A stretch of DNA of 64,000 bases from Rickettsiales bacterium Ac37b (GCA_000746585.2 CP009217.2:660662-724661); one strand, 5' to 3'; positions 16,567 to 26,098 are shown, counted from the stretch's first letter. Translations and numbers: made by a program. Notes: a model not told the origin generated them from the letters alone.

Positions 16567-17685
16567 ATGTTAAACGATATAAATTTTTCACTTTCAGAAT
16601 TATCCGTACTAAATGTAGAAAGAGCAATTGCTGATATCAAAAATTCTTTAGCAATCGTTGTAAAACATGAGCATAATTTTACATCACTAGTTATTTCAGC
16701 AGAATATTTTAATACGAACCACATAAAATTATTAAAGAAACTTGAATTTAATAATTTACAACTACTTATTTCATCTAATCGAGCCAACTATTTATCTAAT
16801 TCTAAGAAGTTTGTTTATCCTGTGTCTATTATACTAAATATAAATGATATTGATAGCATAAATCTGATAACTACAAGTGAAACTAGTTTAAATTTTCAAG
16901 AATATAATTTTACTCAAACTAGTAATGAATATAATGCATCATTACATTTAATGAAAATAGCAGAATTACTGCCAGCAGCAATTATAGTAAATATTGATTG
17001 TAATAATCAATATCTCAGTAAATGGTTGAATACTAATAGAATCTCCATAATTGACCATACTGAAATTATGCACTGTTTAGAAAATAATGCTTCTTTACTA
17101 CAGGAAATATGTAGAGCTCCTTTAAAGCTTAAATATACGCCTAATGCAGAGATTGTAGCATTTCGTGCCACAACTGGCGGTAAAGAACATTATGCTTTAA
17201 TTATAGGAGATTTATCTACAAGCCCTACACCTTTAGTTAGGATACATTCTTCTTGTTACACAGGTGATTTATTAACTTCTTTAATGTGTGATTGCGGCGA
17301 TCAACTGACAACTGCAATACAATATATGGCTTCAGATAAGGAAAATGCTGGAATTATATTATATCTTATGCAAGAAGGCCGAGGTATAGGTTTTATCAAT
17401 AAATTACGCACTTATGTACTACAATCCAAAGGTTTGGATACCGTAGAGGCAAATGAAGCATGGGGATTTGATGATGATGAAAGACCTTTTATATACGCGT
17501 GCCAAATACTCAATTTACTTAATGTAAAAAAAGTTAGATTATTAAGTAATAATCCTCAAAAGGCCGTGAGTTTAAAAGAAGGCGGGATAGAAATATTAGA
17601 AGTTTTGCCTCATAAGGCTAAGAAAAATCCATATAATAATTTATACCTTAAAACAAAAGCAGAAAAATTAGGACATAAATTATAA
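16567..17685 (+). CDS. ribA: GTP cyclohydrolase II with degenerate N-terminal RibB-like domain
   Basis: Opens GTP to 2,5-diamino-6-ribosylamino-pyrimidinone phosphate, the first riboflavin step. The C-terminal half (about 180-372) has the three zinc cysteines in SSCYTGDLLTSLMCDCGDQL, the EGRGIGFINKLRTYVLQ loop and GLDTVEANE. The N-terminal half begins NVERAIADIKNSLAIVV like a DHBP synthase, but the DEDRENEGDL active-site segment is absent (KHEHNFTSLVIS), so it should not make DHBP. The ATG at 16567 is used; the frame extends upstream to 16486 only by overlapping the regulator's coding region. 372 residues. Confidence 0.88.
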   Translation: MLNDINFSLSELSVLNVERAIADIKNSLAIVVKHEHNFTSLVISAEYFNTNHIKLLKKLEFNNLQLLISSNRANYLSNSKKFVYPVSIILNINDIDSINLITTSETSLNFQEYNFTQTSNEYNASLHLMKIAELLPAAIIVNIDCNNQYLSKWLNTNRISIIDHTEIMHCLENNASLLQEICRAPLKLKYTPNAEIVAFRATTGGKEHYALIIGDLSTSPTPLVRIHSSCYTGDLLTSLMCDCGDQLTTAIQYMASDKENAGIILYLMQEGRGIGFINKLRTYVLQSKGLDTVEANEAWGFDDDERPFIYACQILNLLNVKKVRLLSNNPQKAVSLKEGGIEILEVLPHKAKKNPYNNLYLKTKAEKLGHKL

Positions 17686-17840
17686 TAAATTAGCGGTAGG
17701 CATTATATAGAAGTAACGAATAATACTCTTTCTAATTTAAATTAAAATATATAGAAGTCTTGTTCTAGTAAATAAGATGTTTTATACTGATTAAAGTGAA
17801 TTTTGATGATATAGTAAAAGTTAGCTTAGGAGGCAAAAAG

Positions 17841-18437
17841 ATGTATAATAACATAGTATATTTGTTAGCTATGGTTTATATTTTAAATGGTTGTGCACCA
17901 GCTGTGATAGGAGCAACAGCAGCCACTGGCTTAGTATTATCAAAAGAAAAAACTGTTGGTAAAACAGTAGATGATGCAACGATTTGGACAAGAATCAAAT
18001 CTAATTTTTTACAAAAGAATTTTGATCATATGTTTATAGGTGTAGATGTCAAAGTTAATGAAGGAAGGGTGCTATTAACAGGTTATGTACCTGATGCAAA
18101 AACAAAAATGGAAGCTGTGAAAATAGTTTGGTCACAAGAAGGTGTAAAGGAAGTGATGGATGAGATCAATATCTCTTCTCAAAATGATAAACTTACTCTT
18201 AAAGAGTATAGCCTAGACACTTGGATTACTACACAATTAAAGACTAAGTTATTAGTAGAAAAAAACATACGTTCTGTAAATTATAATATTGAAACTATTG
18301 AAGGAATTACATATTTATTTGGTATAGCACAAAATCAGCAGGAATTAGATAAAGTAACATATATAGCTAGTACTATACCCCATGTTAAAAAAGTAATTTC
18401 GTTTGTACGACTTAAAGATTCTCCATTACGTCAGTAA
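17841..18437 (+). CDS. BON-domain lipoprotein (DolP/OsmY-like)
   Basis: The start at 17841 has a strong Shine-Dalgarno (AGGAGG, 7 nt upstream). The 198-residue protein has a lipoprotein signal MYNNIVYLLAMVYILNGC with lipobox LNGC, then an Ala/Gly segment. Two BON domains follow at about 47-115 (DDATIWTRIKSNFL ... GRVLLTGYVPD ... EGVKEVMDEI) and 125-195 (DTWITTQLKTKLL ... GITYLFGIAQN ... PHVKKVISFV). In E. coli the two-BON lipoprotein DolP supports outer-membrane integrity; the same role is inferred here. It is probably a single-gene unit ending before an M1 element. Confidence 0.85.
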   Translation: MYNNIVYLLAMVYILNGCAPAVIGATAATGLVLSKEKTVGKTVDDATIWTRIKSNFLQKNFDHMFIGVDVKVNEGRVLLTGYVPDAKTKMEAVKIVWSQEGVKEVMDEINISSQNDKLTLKEYSLDTWITTQLKTKLLVEKNIRSVNYNIETIEGITYLFGIAQNQQELDKVTYIASTIPHVKKVISFVRLKDSPLRQ

Positions 18438-18478
18438 TTATTTATTGAATTTACTATAATGGTGAAAGGTTATCTATA

Positions 18479-18639
18479 TATAGTTTTTCAGCTTCCTTAG
18501 CAGATAGGAATAATAAGCGAAATATTCTTTGTTAGGTTAGCGGAGAAGAACGCATATACTAATTACAAGTTTAAAATATGCTATAAAAGTTATGTAAGGG
18601 ATCAGAAAAAGGTAGTATGATTCAAATCAAGAAACTATA
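18479..18639. repeat. M1-type MITE with internal insertion
   Basis: Ends TATAGT (18479) and ACTATA (18639). It runs in the opposite orientation to the copy at 15154. About 55 bp of unrelated sequence (roughly 18561-18617) interrupts the element between CTAATT and ATTCAAATCAAGAAA, and a small deletion alters the centre (GAAATATTCTTTGTTAGG). Confidence 0.75.
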
Positions 18640-18728
18640 GATTTTCGTATTCATAGCTCTTCGCTCTTCTACTAATTTTAGGCTTCGCTTATCGCTCCAA
18701 GTAATCAATATTCAACTTCTTTACTATA
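18640..18728. repeat. M2-type MITE, abutting an M1 copy
   Basis: On the minus strand it reads TATAGTAAAGAAGTTGAATA, TTGATTACTTGGAGCGATAA, GCCTAAAATTAGTAG and AGCTATGAATACG, matching the 34545 copy. It is fused end to end with the M1 element at 18479-18639; the two share the ACTATA junction. Confidence 0.7.
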
Positions 18729-18747
18729 ACTAAATATGTCAAATAAT

Positions 18748-19626
18748 CTATTTACGTATATTGTTTATTGTACGACCAAACACATAATTAAATTCAGCTC
18801 CATAAATAAATATTAAATTTATGATATAGAAAAACAAGAGTGATATAATAATACCACCTAAGCCTCCATAAATTACACTAACCTGTTTAAAATGCTTCAA
18901 ATAGGCAGTAAATATATTACCTCCAATAATCCATAATATTACCACTAACAATGCTCCTGGTGCAATATATATAGAAGTTAACTTTGTATTAGGTATCATA
19001 AAATATAAAGAATACACTATTATAAATAGGGTAATATATAGGATTATATATCTAATATATTGTAAGGAAGATATAAGATTAGTTACCACGTCAATCATAT
19101 CCGAAAATTTAGTATCTATGGTAATGATAGTAGAGAGCTTGTTTAATAAAATTGGTAATATAATTAAAATTAAGGTAGTGATAATAGTTACGGTAATTAC
19201 AATTAAGAATTGTACTATACTAAGCAATCTTCTCAAAATATATGGTGGAGGGGTAGTCACTCTATACACTCTATTTAGAATAGTTCTTAAACCTTCAACT
19301 GATGAAGAAGAAGTCCACAATACTCCAATAAAAGCTAATGATACTATACCTTGTGGAGGTCCAGATAATATTTCTTGTATACGGGGTTGAATAGCAGTAG
19401 TTACATTAAACGGTAAATTATCTAAGAGGAGGGTAATAAAGTGTGTACCAATATCAGATGCGCCTATAATACCAGTTATGGCCATTAAGAATACTAAGGA
19501 CGGAAATAAGGAAAGTAAAAATAAAAAAGCCATATATCCAGCATGTTCTACCCCATCATCATTGATAGTGTTATATGCAGCTTGATATAGGCATTTAAAG
19601 ATATTTTTTATAACAAACTTTAACAT
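18748..19626 (-). CDS. YihY/BrkB family inner-membrane protein
   Basis: Member of the family once misnamed RNase BN; transport-like, of uncertain function. The 292-residue protein has about six membrane segments. Family markers are DDGVEHAGYMAFLFLLSLFPSLVFLMAI near 22-50, FIGVLWTSSSSVEGLRTILNRVYRV near 95-120, YFMIPNTKLTSIYIAPGALLVVILWI near 205-232, and VIYGGLGGIIISLLFFYIINLIFIYGAEFNYVF near 250-283. It lies 45 nt downstream of virD4 on the same strand, so it may be transcribed with the T4SS operon, though it is not a T4SS component. Confidence 0.88.
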   Translation of the reverse strand: MLKFVIKNIFKCLYQAAYNTINDDGVEHAGYMAFLFLLSLFPSLVFLMAITGIIGASDIGTHFITLLLDNLPFNVTTAIQPRIQEILSGPPQGIVSLAFIGVLWTSSSSVEGLRTILNRVYRVTTPPPYILRRLLSIVQFLIVITVTIITTLILIILPILLNKLSTIITIDTKFSDMIDVVTNLISSLQYIRYIILYITLFIIVYSLYFMIPNTKLTSIYIAPGALLVVILWIIGGNIFTAYLKHFKQVSVIYGGLGGIIISLLFFYIINLIFIYGAEFNYVFGRTINNIRK

Positions 19627-19670
19627 TTTAAAAAATCTTGTTTCTCTATATATAAGATTGTTAAGATATT

Positions 19671-21428
19671 TTAATCTTCAACATTGCTATTACTAGATGT
19701 TTCTGTAGATTGATCAATTTTGTTAGATTTTTTAATATCATAAGGTTCTTGTATAGGTACATTAATAGGAGGTAATAACCTTTTTTTAAAGAATCTATCA
19801 TCAAAATATTTAATCTTTTTAGATTTAATTGGAGGGAAAGATTCAATTAATACAATTTGTTCGTCACGTGGTAATAAAATTACTTCTTGAGGCAATAATA
19901 AAGCCCTTTGTACTTCTGAAACATGTAACGAACGAGATGCAGGGTTTAGATCCATGAATTTAGGCTTATTTTGTGATACTTGCTCAACAGTCTTATTACC
20001 ACATAATTGTGAAATAAGATTAGCAGTTTCCATATTATTAGCCGCAAATGTTATACGATATGTTGAATTTGATAAGAAAGAATTCATACCTGCTTCTTCA
20101 TAAGTACCTTTTAATTGTTCTGTATCTTGAATAATGAGGAATAGTCTAACATTATAACCACGGAAATAAGCAATACCAGTCTTAAATTGTTCCATTTTAC
20201 CGAGGGTTGGGAACTCATCCATCATAAACATCACGCCATATGGATCCTCTTTATTATCTGGTAGTTTTCTACTTAAAAATTCTGTAGCTTGTTGATAGAA
20301 TACTTGCATTAATGGTTCAAGCCTTTTTATGTTATCAGGCGTTAAGCCAACAAAAATAGTGGTTTTATCTTTTTTAAAATTTTGAATATTAAAGTCACTG
20401 GTGGCGGTAGCTGTATCGATTAAAGGGTTAGCCCATAATTCTAGAGATGAGTTCATAGTAGAAATTACACCAGATCTTTCTTTATCAGCTTTTTGTAAAA
20501 AGGCCGCTATGTTCATATATGCTACAGGGTGAATATGTTTACCAATAGTATCTAATACTACTGCTAGATTATAGACCACATCATCACTGCGCATAGTGCG
20601 TACTACTTCACCAAAAGATTTAATTTTATCCGGTACAGCTAAAAGATATAATACCACGCCAACAAACAAACTGCGTGCTTCATTATTCCAAAATTCCCTT
20701 TCTGGCATAATTAAGTTAGCTATTTTTTGTACATCATCTACCATTTGCCCTGGTTTACTACTTACCCAGTCTATAGGATTATAACAATGAGTTTTACCAT
20801 CAGGATCAGCAGGAGCCCATACAAATACTTTTTGGCCCATTTTAGCACGCCAGCCACTAGTTAGAGTATAATTTTCTAATTTAATATCATGGACAATAAT
20901 TGAATCTTCCCAAAAAAGCAAATTAGGTATAACAAAACCTACACCTTTTCCAGAACCTGTTGGTGCAAATAATAAAGCATGTTGATAGCCCGATGCAATG
21001 AAATAACCGTTCTTGTCTTTACCAAGTAACATTCCTTGTTTAGAGCGTAAACCTGCACGTTTTATATCTTCTTCGGAAGCCCATTTAGCATCACCATGAA
21101 TAGATTCTTTTTCTTGATATGGACGCCATTTGGTCAGTTTATCACGGTAATTGTAACCTGCTCCTACAATAATTATAAAAGGCGTTAAAGTAGAAGCTAT
21201 TACTTTGACTACAAAATAATTGCTATATTCTAAAGTAAGGCTATTTCTATATTGCCAAATATAGTGTAAGTAAAACCATACTATGTTTACGTTAGCTATA
21301 AAACGTGTTTGAACATTACTAACACTATCTAATAAAATAGTTAATATTATACCTCCTAGGTAAATACATAATAGGAATGTACACAAAACTAAAACACTAA
21401 TTATAACCCAATTACGTATAGTATTCAT
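19671..21428 (-). CDS. virD4: Type IV secretion coupling ATPase VirD4
   Basis: Hexameric inner-membrane ATPase that recruits substrates to the T4SS channel. The 585-residue protein has two N-terminal membrane helices (about 8-35 and 75-95), Walker A APTGSGKG at about 155-162 and Walker B VMFMMDEFPTLGK near 390-402. Conserved segments include HGDAKWASEEDIKRAGL, IVHDIKLENYTLTSGWRA and NPIDWVSS. The acidic/Ser-rich C-terminus (TETSSNSNVED) is typical of Rickettsiales. It lies 13 nt after virB11 and is the last T4SS gene of the operon. Confidence 0.95.
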   Translation of the reverse strand: MNTIRNWVIISVLVLCTFLLCIYLGGIILTILLDSVSNVQTRFIANVNIVWFYLHYIWQYRNSLTLEYSNYFVVKVIASTLTPFIIIVGAGYNYRDKLTKWRPYQEKESIHGDAKWASEEDIKRAGLRSKQGMLLGKDKNGYFIASGYQHALLFAPTGSGKGVGFVIPNLLFWEDSIIVHDIKLENYTLTSGWRAKMGQKVFVWAPADPDGKTHCYNPIDWVSSKPGQMVDDVQKIANLIMPEREFWNNEARSLFVGVVLYLLAVPDKIKSFGEVVRTMRSDDVVYNLAVVLDTIGKHIHPVAYMNIAAFLQKADKERSGVISTMNSSLELWANPLIDTATATSDFNIQNFKKDKTTIFVGLTPDNIKRLEPLMQVFYQQATEFLSRKLPDNKEDPYGVMFMMDEFPTLGKMEQFKTGIAYFRGYNVRLFLIIQDTEQLKGTYEEAGMNSFLSNSTYRITFAANNMETANLISQLCGNKTVEQVSQNKPKFMDLNPASRSLHVSEVQRALLLPQEVILLPRDEQIVLIESFPPIKSKKIKYFDDRFFKKRLLPPINVPIQEPYDIKKSNKIDQSTETSSNSNVED

Positions 21429-21441
21429 AAAAAACCTTATA

Positions 21442-22452
21442 TTAACTTTCCTTTAAACTATTTGTTGAATCATTCATACCTTTAAAATACACTTCTGATA
21501 TATAACGTTTACCTTTGGCAGCTCGTTTGAGTTGTACTACAATATCAATTACGGCCGTTATATAGTTTTTAATTTCTGCAGGAGGCATTCCAAGTCCAGC
21601 TTGCATCACCATTAATTTTAATTGTTCAAGTGCCATATTAGGTGTATCAGCGTGTAAAGTAGAAATAGATCCAGGATGACCAGTATTAATTGCTCTTAAA
21701 AAGCTAAATGCTTCTGCACCGCGCAATTCTCCTACAATTATACGATCAGGTCTAAGACGTAAGCATGCTTCAATTAAATCTTGGATGCTGACTTTAGCTC
21801 GTCCTTGTCCTCCTTTTGATGCAATAAGATGAATTCTATTCTTATGCTGACTTAAATTGATTTCACGTGCATCTTCACAAGTTATTAATCTTTCGTCGCT
21901 CGGTATTTCAAGTAATAGAGCATTAGTAAAAGTAGTTTTACCAGTTGAGGTACCACCGCTCACAATTAAGTTTTTTTTAGTTTTGACAGCTGTACTTAAA
22001 AATTCTTTAATTTTTTTTTCTTTTAATAGATTGATTAAAGTAGCAGTACTTTCATCAATAACTTCTTCAATTGTAGTAGTATCAAACGCACCAATTTTTT
22101 CATAAGTATCTAGAGTATACTGAACTGTGGCCCCTTTTCTTATAGACATAGCAACAGTACCAGGTTCACAAGCTGGAGGAAATACAATTTGTATACGAAA
22201 GCCATTAGGTAAAGTAGCGGATAATAAGGGCGTTTCTTCGCTAATAGTTTGATCTGTAGATTGCGCAATAAGTCTACCTAAGGATTTCAAATGATCTATA
22301 TCTATGCTAGGTATAGATTCACAATACATATCGCCTTTTTGTTCTACCCATACTTCGCCGGGCCTATTGATAGAAATTTCTGCAACACCATCCCTATTAA
22401 ATAAATCTTGGAAAGGATATAAAAATGTTTCAAGTGCTGCAAAATTAGACAT
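21442..22452 (-). CDS. virB11: Type IV secretion ATPase VirB11
   Basis: Hexameric traffic ATPase at the inner face of the T4SS. The 336-residue protein has an N-terminal domain with GVAEISINRPGEVWVE, then P-loop GGTSTGKT at 166-173, Asp box LITCEDAREI, Walker B-like RLRPDRIIVGELRGAEAFSFLRAINTGHPGSISTLHAD (His box included). All catalytic motifs are intact. It is spaced 9 nt from virB10 and 13 nt from virD4, so it is part of one transcript. Confidence 0.95.
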   Translation of the reverse strand: MSNFAALETFLYPFQDLFNRDGVAEISINRPGEVWVEQKGDMYCESIPSIDIDHLKSLGRLIAQSTDQTISEETPLLSATLPNGFRIQIVFPPACEPGTVAMSIRKGATVQYTLDTYEKIGAFDTTTIEEVIDESTATLINLLKEKKIKEFLSTAVKTKKNLIVSGGTSTGKTTFTNALLLEIPSDERLITCEDAREINLSQHKNRIHLIASKGGQGRAKVSIQDLIEACLRLRPDRIIVGELRGAEAFSFLRAINTGHPGSISTLHADTPNMALEQLKLMVMQAGLGMPPAEIKNYITAVIDIVVQLKRAAKGKRYISEVYFKGMNDSTNSLKES

Positions 22453-22461
22453 ATATATTTA

Positions 22462-23715
22462 CTATTCTATATATTTAATATTAGTTGCAAGATTAGCAGG
22501 AAATATTAAATCTTGATTCACAAAAACTTTGATTTTACTCCCTTGATCTACGTAAATTGTAGGTGTAGTTTGTAGGTTGTTTTGAGTTAATTGCTGTCCA
22601 ACATTGCTCAGATTACTAACAGCACTTTGTACGGCATAATCCTTTGGCGAACCAGTTTGTTCTGTAGTAGTAGCACCAGTAGCTGGAGTTACAGATATCT
22701 GTTTTACTGCTTGAGCATTAGTAATTTTTTGTGCTGCAACAGCAGTTCCAATATTAATACTACTAAGAAGTAATGCATTCCCAACAATTTCAAAATACTT
22801 ATTATCCACTATACCTTCGATACCTGCCCTACCTAGAGCATCTGTAGCCCAAGAACGATCTATAATAAAATCAATACCATCTGGTCTAATTAATCTATAC
22901 CACCTAATTGAAACACGCGTTTGCCCTACATTAGCGCCTGATGTATATGAACCAATGAGCCTTGATCCTTTTGGTATTAATATGTTTTTACCTGCTTCAC
23001 CATAAATGTCTCTACTTACGATAGCTCTAATAGTACCAACTAAATCTGTATTAATTGCTGTTTCAAGTACAGCATCAATTATTTTACCTTGTGCAATAAC
23101 TAAGGTAGGATCACCAAGTCTTGTAGCTTTTTGTTGATCAGCTGTAGTACGAGTAGGAGTAAAAAAAGAATCTTTTGCTGAAATAATTGAATCAGCTTTT
23201 TGTTTATCATTATTTGACCCCCCTCCACCAAGCATAATACCAGATTTTTTACGCTGATCCATTTGTGCGTTAGAGCTGTTACTTACTATAGGAATAGTTG
23301 GAACAGTTGCCGCTACTTTTTCTGGTGAAATAGGAGCAGGCGGTGGTGGAGCTGGAGGAGCCGGTAAAGTTGCAACTGGAGGCGCAGGTGGAGGAGGAGG
23401 TGTAGGTGCAACAAGAGGTGGCGGAGCTGGTAATTGTGGTAAAGTAGGAATATTAAGATTATTATTATCCGCTGTAGGCTTTGTTGTAGGTATCTCTTTT
23501 GAAATATCAGGTTTTGCTTCAGGAGGCGGTAAATTACTATCTTTAAAAAATAAAAAGTATATTAGTGTTATAGCACATAATATAAGAATTATTAAAGTAG
23601 CGGCATTTTTTTTAGGATTAGAAGCAACAGCTGAAAGTTCAGAGTCTATTTCTGGCGTATTATTTTCATCTAAACTTTGATCTAATTCAAAATCATTTTC
23701 ATCTTTATCACGCAT
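22462..23715 (-). CDS. virB10: Type IV secretion core protein VirB10
   Basis: Spans the periplasm from the inner membrane to the outer-membrane pore. The 417-residue protein has a short acidic cytoplasmic N-terminus, one membrane helix at about 36-56 (AATLIILILCAITLIYFLFF), a Pro-rich linker with runs of PPPPAPP near 85-130, and the C-terminal beta-barrel domain. In that domain are KGSRLIGSYTSGANVGQTRV, IDRSWATDALGRAGIEG and the antenna-region LLSSINIGTAVAA, ending in VNQDLIFP. All expected parts are present. It starts 20 nt after the virB9 stop. Confidence 0.95.
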   Translation of the reverse strand: MRDKDENDFELDQSLDENNTPEIDSELSAVASNPKKNAATLIILILCAITLIYFLFFKDSNLPPPEAKPDISKEIPTTKPTADNNNLNIPTLPQLPAPPPLVAPTPPPPPAPPVATLPAPPAPPPPAPISPEKVAATVPTIPIVSNSSNAQMDQRKKSGIMLGGGGSNNDKQKADSIISAKDSFFTPTRTTADQQKATRLGDPTLVIAQGKIIDAVLETAINTDLVGTIRAIVSRDIYGEAGKNILIPKGSRLIGSYTSGANVGQTRVSIRWYRLIRPDGIDFIIDRSWATDALGRAGIEGIVDNKYFEIVGNALLLSSINIGTAVAAQKITNAQAVKQISVTPATGATTTEQTGSPKDYAVQSAVSNLSNVGQQLTQNNLQTTPTIYVDQGSKIKVFVNQDLIFPANLATNIKYIE

Positions 23716-23735
23716 ATTATTACTATTATGTTGTA

Positions 23736-24185
23736 TTAATTAAATAATTTACTATCATTATTAGTACCGCTCTTACCCGCGGCACGATAAGGATAGAAAA
23801 ACTTTACTACATATACTAAATCTTTATCAAAACTTTCGTCTGGTAGTTTAGACATAATATCAAATTGATAAGTACGTTTATTAGTTATAACGGTCATGTT
23901 TGTATGCATATTTTCTTCTAAAGGCTTTACAAATAATCGTCTTCCTACAGGGGTAATCTTCCACGCATAAGAATCTCCAACAGAAATTGTTTCCACCTCT
24001 TCTCCTATTCCAAATTCTATACTAGATTGATAACCATAATGAACCAGCATCAGAAATACCTCATTTTCATTATAAATATAAGTTTTAATTCTATTATCAG
24101 TAGTAAGAGGCACATCTCCATACGTTCTAGGAAATATTACCATAAATAAACATATAGTTATAAAAATAGTTTTATATAAGCTCAT
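23736..24185 (-). CDS. virB9: VirB9 family protein lacking the C-terminal domain
   Basis: The 149-residue product is only about half the size of a standard VirB9 (about 250-290). It has a signal peptide (MSLYKTIFITICLFMVIFP..YG) and the N-terminal domain with DNRIKTYIYNENEVFLMLVHYGYQSSIEF, SVGDSYAWKITPVGRRLFVKPL, NMTVITNKRTYQFDI and VVKFFYPY. It ends before the C-terminal beta-sandwich that binds VirB7 in the outer-membrane ring, and only 20 nt separate it from virB10, so no remnant remains. Rickettsia also keep a short VirB9 paralog beside a full-length one. The ATG at 24185 is preferred; an in-frame ATG lies at 24197. Confidence 0.85.
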   Translation of the reverse strand: MSLYKTIFITICLFMVIFPRTYGDVPLTTDNRIKTYIYNENEVFLMLVHYGYQSSIEFGIGEEVETISVGDSYAWKITPVGRRLFVKPLEENMHTNMTVITNKRTYQFDIMSKLPDESFDKDLVYVVKFFYPYRAAGKSGTNNDSKLFN

Positions 24186-24879
24186 CACTGACCACATAAT
24201 TTGTTACTTGGAAACCAAGAGGGTTAATAAATCTGTCTTCTATAGACATTTCCATTTGTGAAAATTCAAAGTCTATTGTTGCTATTTTATAAAAAGAATT
24301 TTTCGATCCTTCATTTTCTACAACAGTAAATCTTACTTGAGCAGTTTTGCCTGGGTTAAGAAATTGTATAGAACGTACTTTTAAGCTGGTACTATTATTA
24401 GTACCATACGTGGTAATAGGATTTTTGGGATTATTCTGAAAGCTACGAGTAAAAGAATTATACACTCCTGGAGTTGAATATAATCTTACTATCGTTCTAT
24501 AGTTATATTCATAATTACTAGAAGCATAAGTTTCTCTTGCACGCATATAAGTAATTAAAAAATAAGTATTTAAAGCGTTATCTACAGTTAGATCCTTACG
24601 TGAAAAGGGGTTTACTACATTGGTAATACCGGATTTATCTTCAATTTCTACAACAAAAGGTTCTAAAGATTTACTTGCAGATATAGTTCCCACCGTAAAT
24701 ACGCTAACTATTAAGGCACATAGTATAATAATAAGTAATAAAAGCAGAATATTTCTTTGTACGAGTACTGATTCATAACGATCAGAATACCAATTTTTAG
24801 CCTCAGTAACTATATCTGTCTCGTCAGAACTCTTTTTCTTGAACAACTTATTGAGTAAAGCGTTAGATTTAGACTTCAT
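24172..24879 (-). CDS. virB8: Type IV secretion assembly protein VirB8
   Basis: Bitopic inner-membrane assembly factor of the T4SS. The 235-residue protein starts at ATG 24879 (an in-frame GTG lies 9 nt upstream). It has a Lys-rich cytoplasmic tail, the typical EAKNWYSDRYESVLVQRNILLLLLIIILC entry into the membrane helix (about 27-57) and the NTF2-like periplasmic domain with RARETYASSNYEYNYRTIVRLYS and TAQVRFTV. First gene of the virB8-9-10-11-D4 run. The 313 nt upstream (24880-25192) are AT-rich and hold its promoter, but I see no clear operator or RNA there. Confidence 0.93.
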   Translation of the reverse strand: MKSKSNALLNKLFKKKSSDETDIVTEAKNWYSDRYESVLVQRNILLLLLIIILCALIVSVFTVGTISASKSLEPFVVEIEDKSGITNVVNPFSRKDLTVDNALNTYFLITYMRARETYASSNYEYNYRTIVRLYSTPGVYNSFTRSFQNNPKNPITTYGTNNSTSLKVRSIQFLNPGKTAQVRFTVVENEGSKNSFYKIATIDFEFSQMEMSIEDRFINPLGFQVTNYVVSDELI

Positions 24880-25192
24880 GTATACCACATATTATTACTG
24901 TGTTTTATTAAACCTATAATATTTTATACAAACAAAACATTAATTTTCTGTGTACAAAATTTTAATTACATAACTTTATTTCTCTAACTTTATTCCTATA
25001 TTATTATATACACTATATTTTTTAGTGTTTCTAGCATAAAAGTAGTAATTTACTAGGTAGAAATATGTTAACCTGAATAATGTTTATTATACAAGAAAAA
25101 AATATGAAACTCTGAAAGTTTTATAGATGATTATCTTATATAGTTACATTAGCTAATAATTATTCTCTAAAATGAGAACAAAAAGTTAAAAA

Positions 25193-26098
25193 TTAATCTT
25201 TTTCATTTTGGTCAAAGTTGTGTTGTTTACGTACTAATACCCTGTTAATACGCCTTAGATCGCTCTCTAAGATTTCAAATTCTATTGATGCTGGAGCATA
25301 CATAATTTTTTCTCCTTGTGCAGGTACTGAACCAACTAATGATAGTAATAAACCACCTATAGTGTCAAAATCTTCACTATCTTTACTAGCGATTTCTATA
25401 TTAAATTGCTTTTCAAGTTTTGTTATAGCGAGTCTTGCGCTAGCTTCGATTGTGCTATCATCAAGTAGAATTAATTCAGGTTCGTAAGTATCATCATGCT
25501 CATCTTGGATTTCTCCCACTAATTCTTCAACTAAATCTTCGATAGTGGCTAGCCCATCTATACCACCATATTCATCAAGTACTAATGCCATATGTACTCT
25601 AGATAGACGCATTTTTACTAGTAAATCTACAACTTTCATCGATGGAGAGACCACCAATAATTGCCTTATTATATCTTCCATTACAAAAGGTTTTTCATTA
25701 ACTAAAACAGGAAGAAGATCTTTTATATGAATAAAGCCAATTACATGATCTAATGATTCGCGGTATACAGGCATACGAGTATGTTCTTGCTGAATTAAGA
25801 TTTTTTTTAAATCTTCCAGGGAAATGAGTGCCTCTACTGCCACTATATCAGTGCGTGGTATCATTACATCACTCACTTTCATTTCTCCAAAGCGTGCTAC
25901 ATTCTGGAGAATAACCTTTTCTTCAGGACTTATAGTATATCCTTCTGCGGTATGTTCTTCAATTAACTCTGCAACTGACTCCTCAAGAGAAGAAGAAGAA
26001 TGTATGCCGCAAATATGTTTAAAGAAAGTTTTTATATTATAAAGAATAGAATTAAACTTAATATTACTACTATAAATAGAGGTTTTTTCGTTTGACAT
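25193..26098 (-). CDS. tlyC: CBS-pair/CorC-HlyC domain protein (TlyC-like)
   Basis: COG1253-type protein of 301 residues from ATG 26098 (a longer frame to 26161 overlaps ybeY and is unlikely). It lacks the N-terminal DUF21 membrane domain, as Rickettsia TlyC does. Two CBS motifs span about 80-200 (VSDVMIPRTDIVAVEA ... EHTRMPVYRESLDHVIGFIHIKDLLP, then VVSPSMKVVDLLVKMRLSRVHMALVLDEYGGIDGLATIEDLVEELVGEI). The CorC/HlyC domain follows (about 215-290). Rickettsia TlyC has been called a hemolysin, but a role in ion or membrane homeostasis is more in line with the family. It is part of the phoH-ybeY-tlyC cluster. Confidence 0.9.
   Translation of the reverse strand: MSNEKTSIYSSNIKFNSILYNIKTFFKHICGIHSSSSLEESVAELIEEHTAEGYTISPEEKVILQNVARFGEMKVSDVMIPRTDIVAVEALISLEDLKKILIQQEHTRMPVYRESLDHVIGFIHIKDLLPVLVNEKPFVMEDIIRQLLVVSPSMKVVDLLVKMRLSRVHMALVLDEYGGIDGLATIEDLVEELVGEIQDEHDDTYEPELILLDDSTIEASARLAITKLEKQFNIEIASKDSEDFDTIGGLLLSLVGSVPAQGEKIMYAPASIEFEILESDLRRINRVLVRKQHNFDQNEKD

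Noticed and set aside
24880-25192. Possible replication origin beside a COG1253 gene
   Set aside because: In Rickettsiales the origin is often flanked by hemE and a COG1253 gene, but hemE is not here, no TTATCCACA-like boxes are visible, and tlyC has its usual phoH-ybeY partners.
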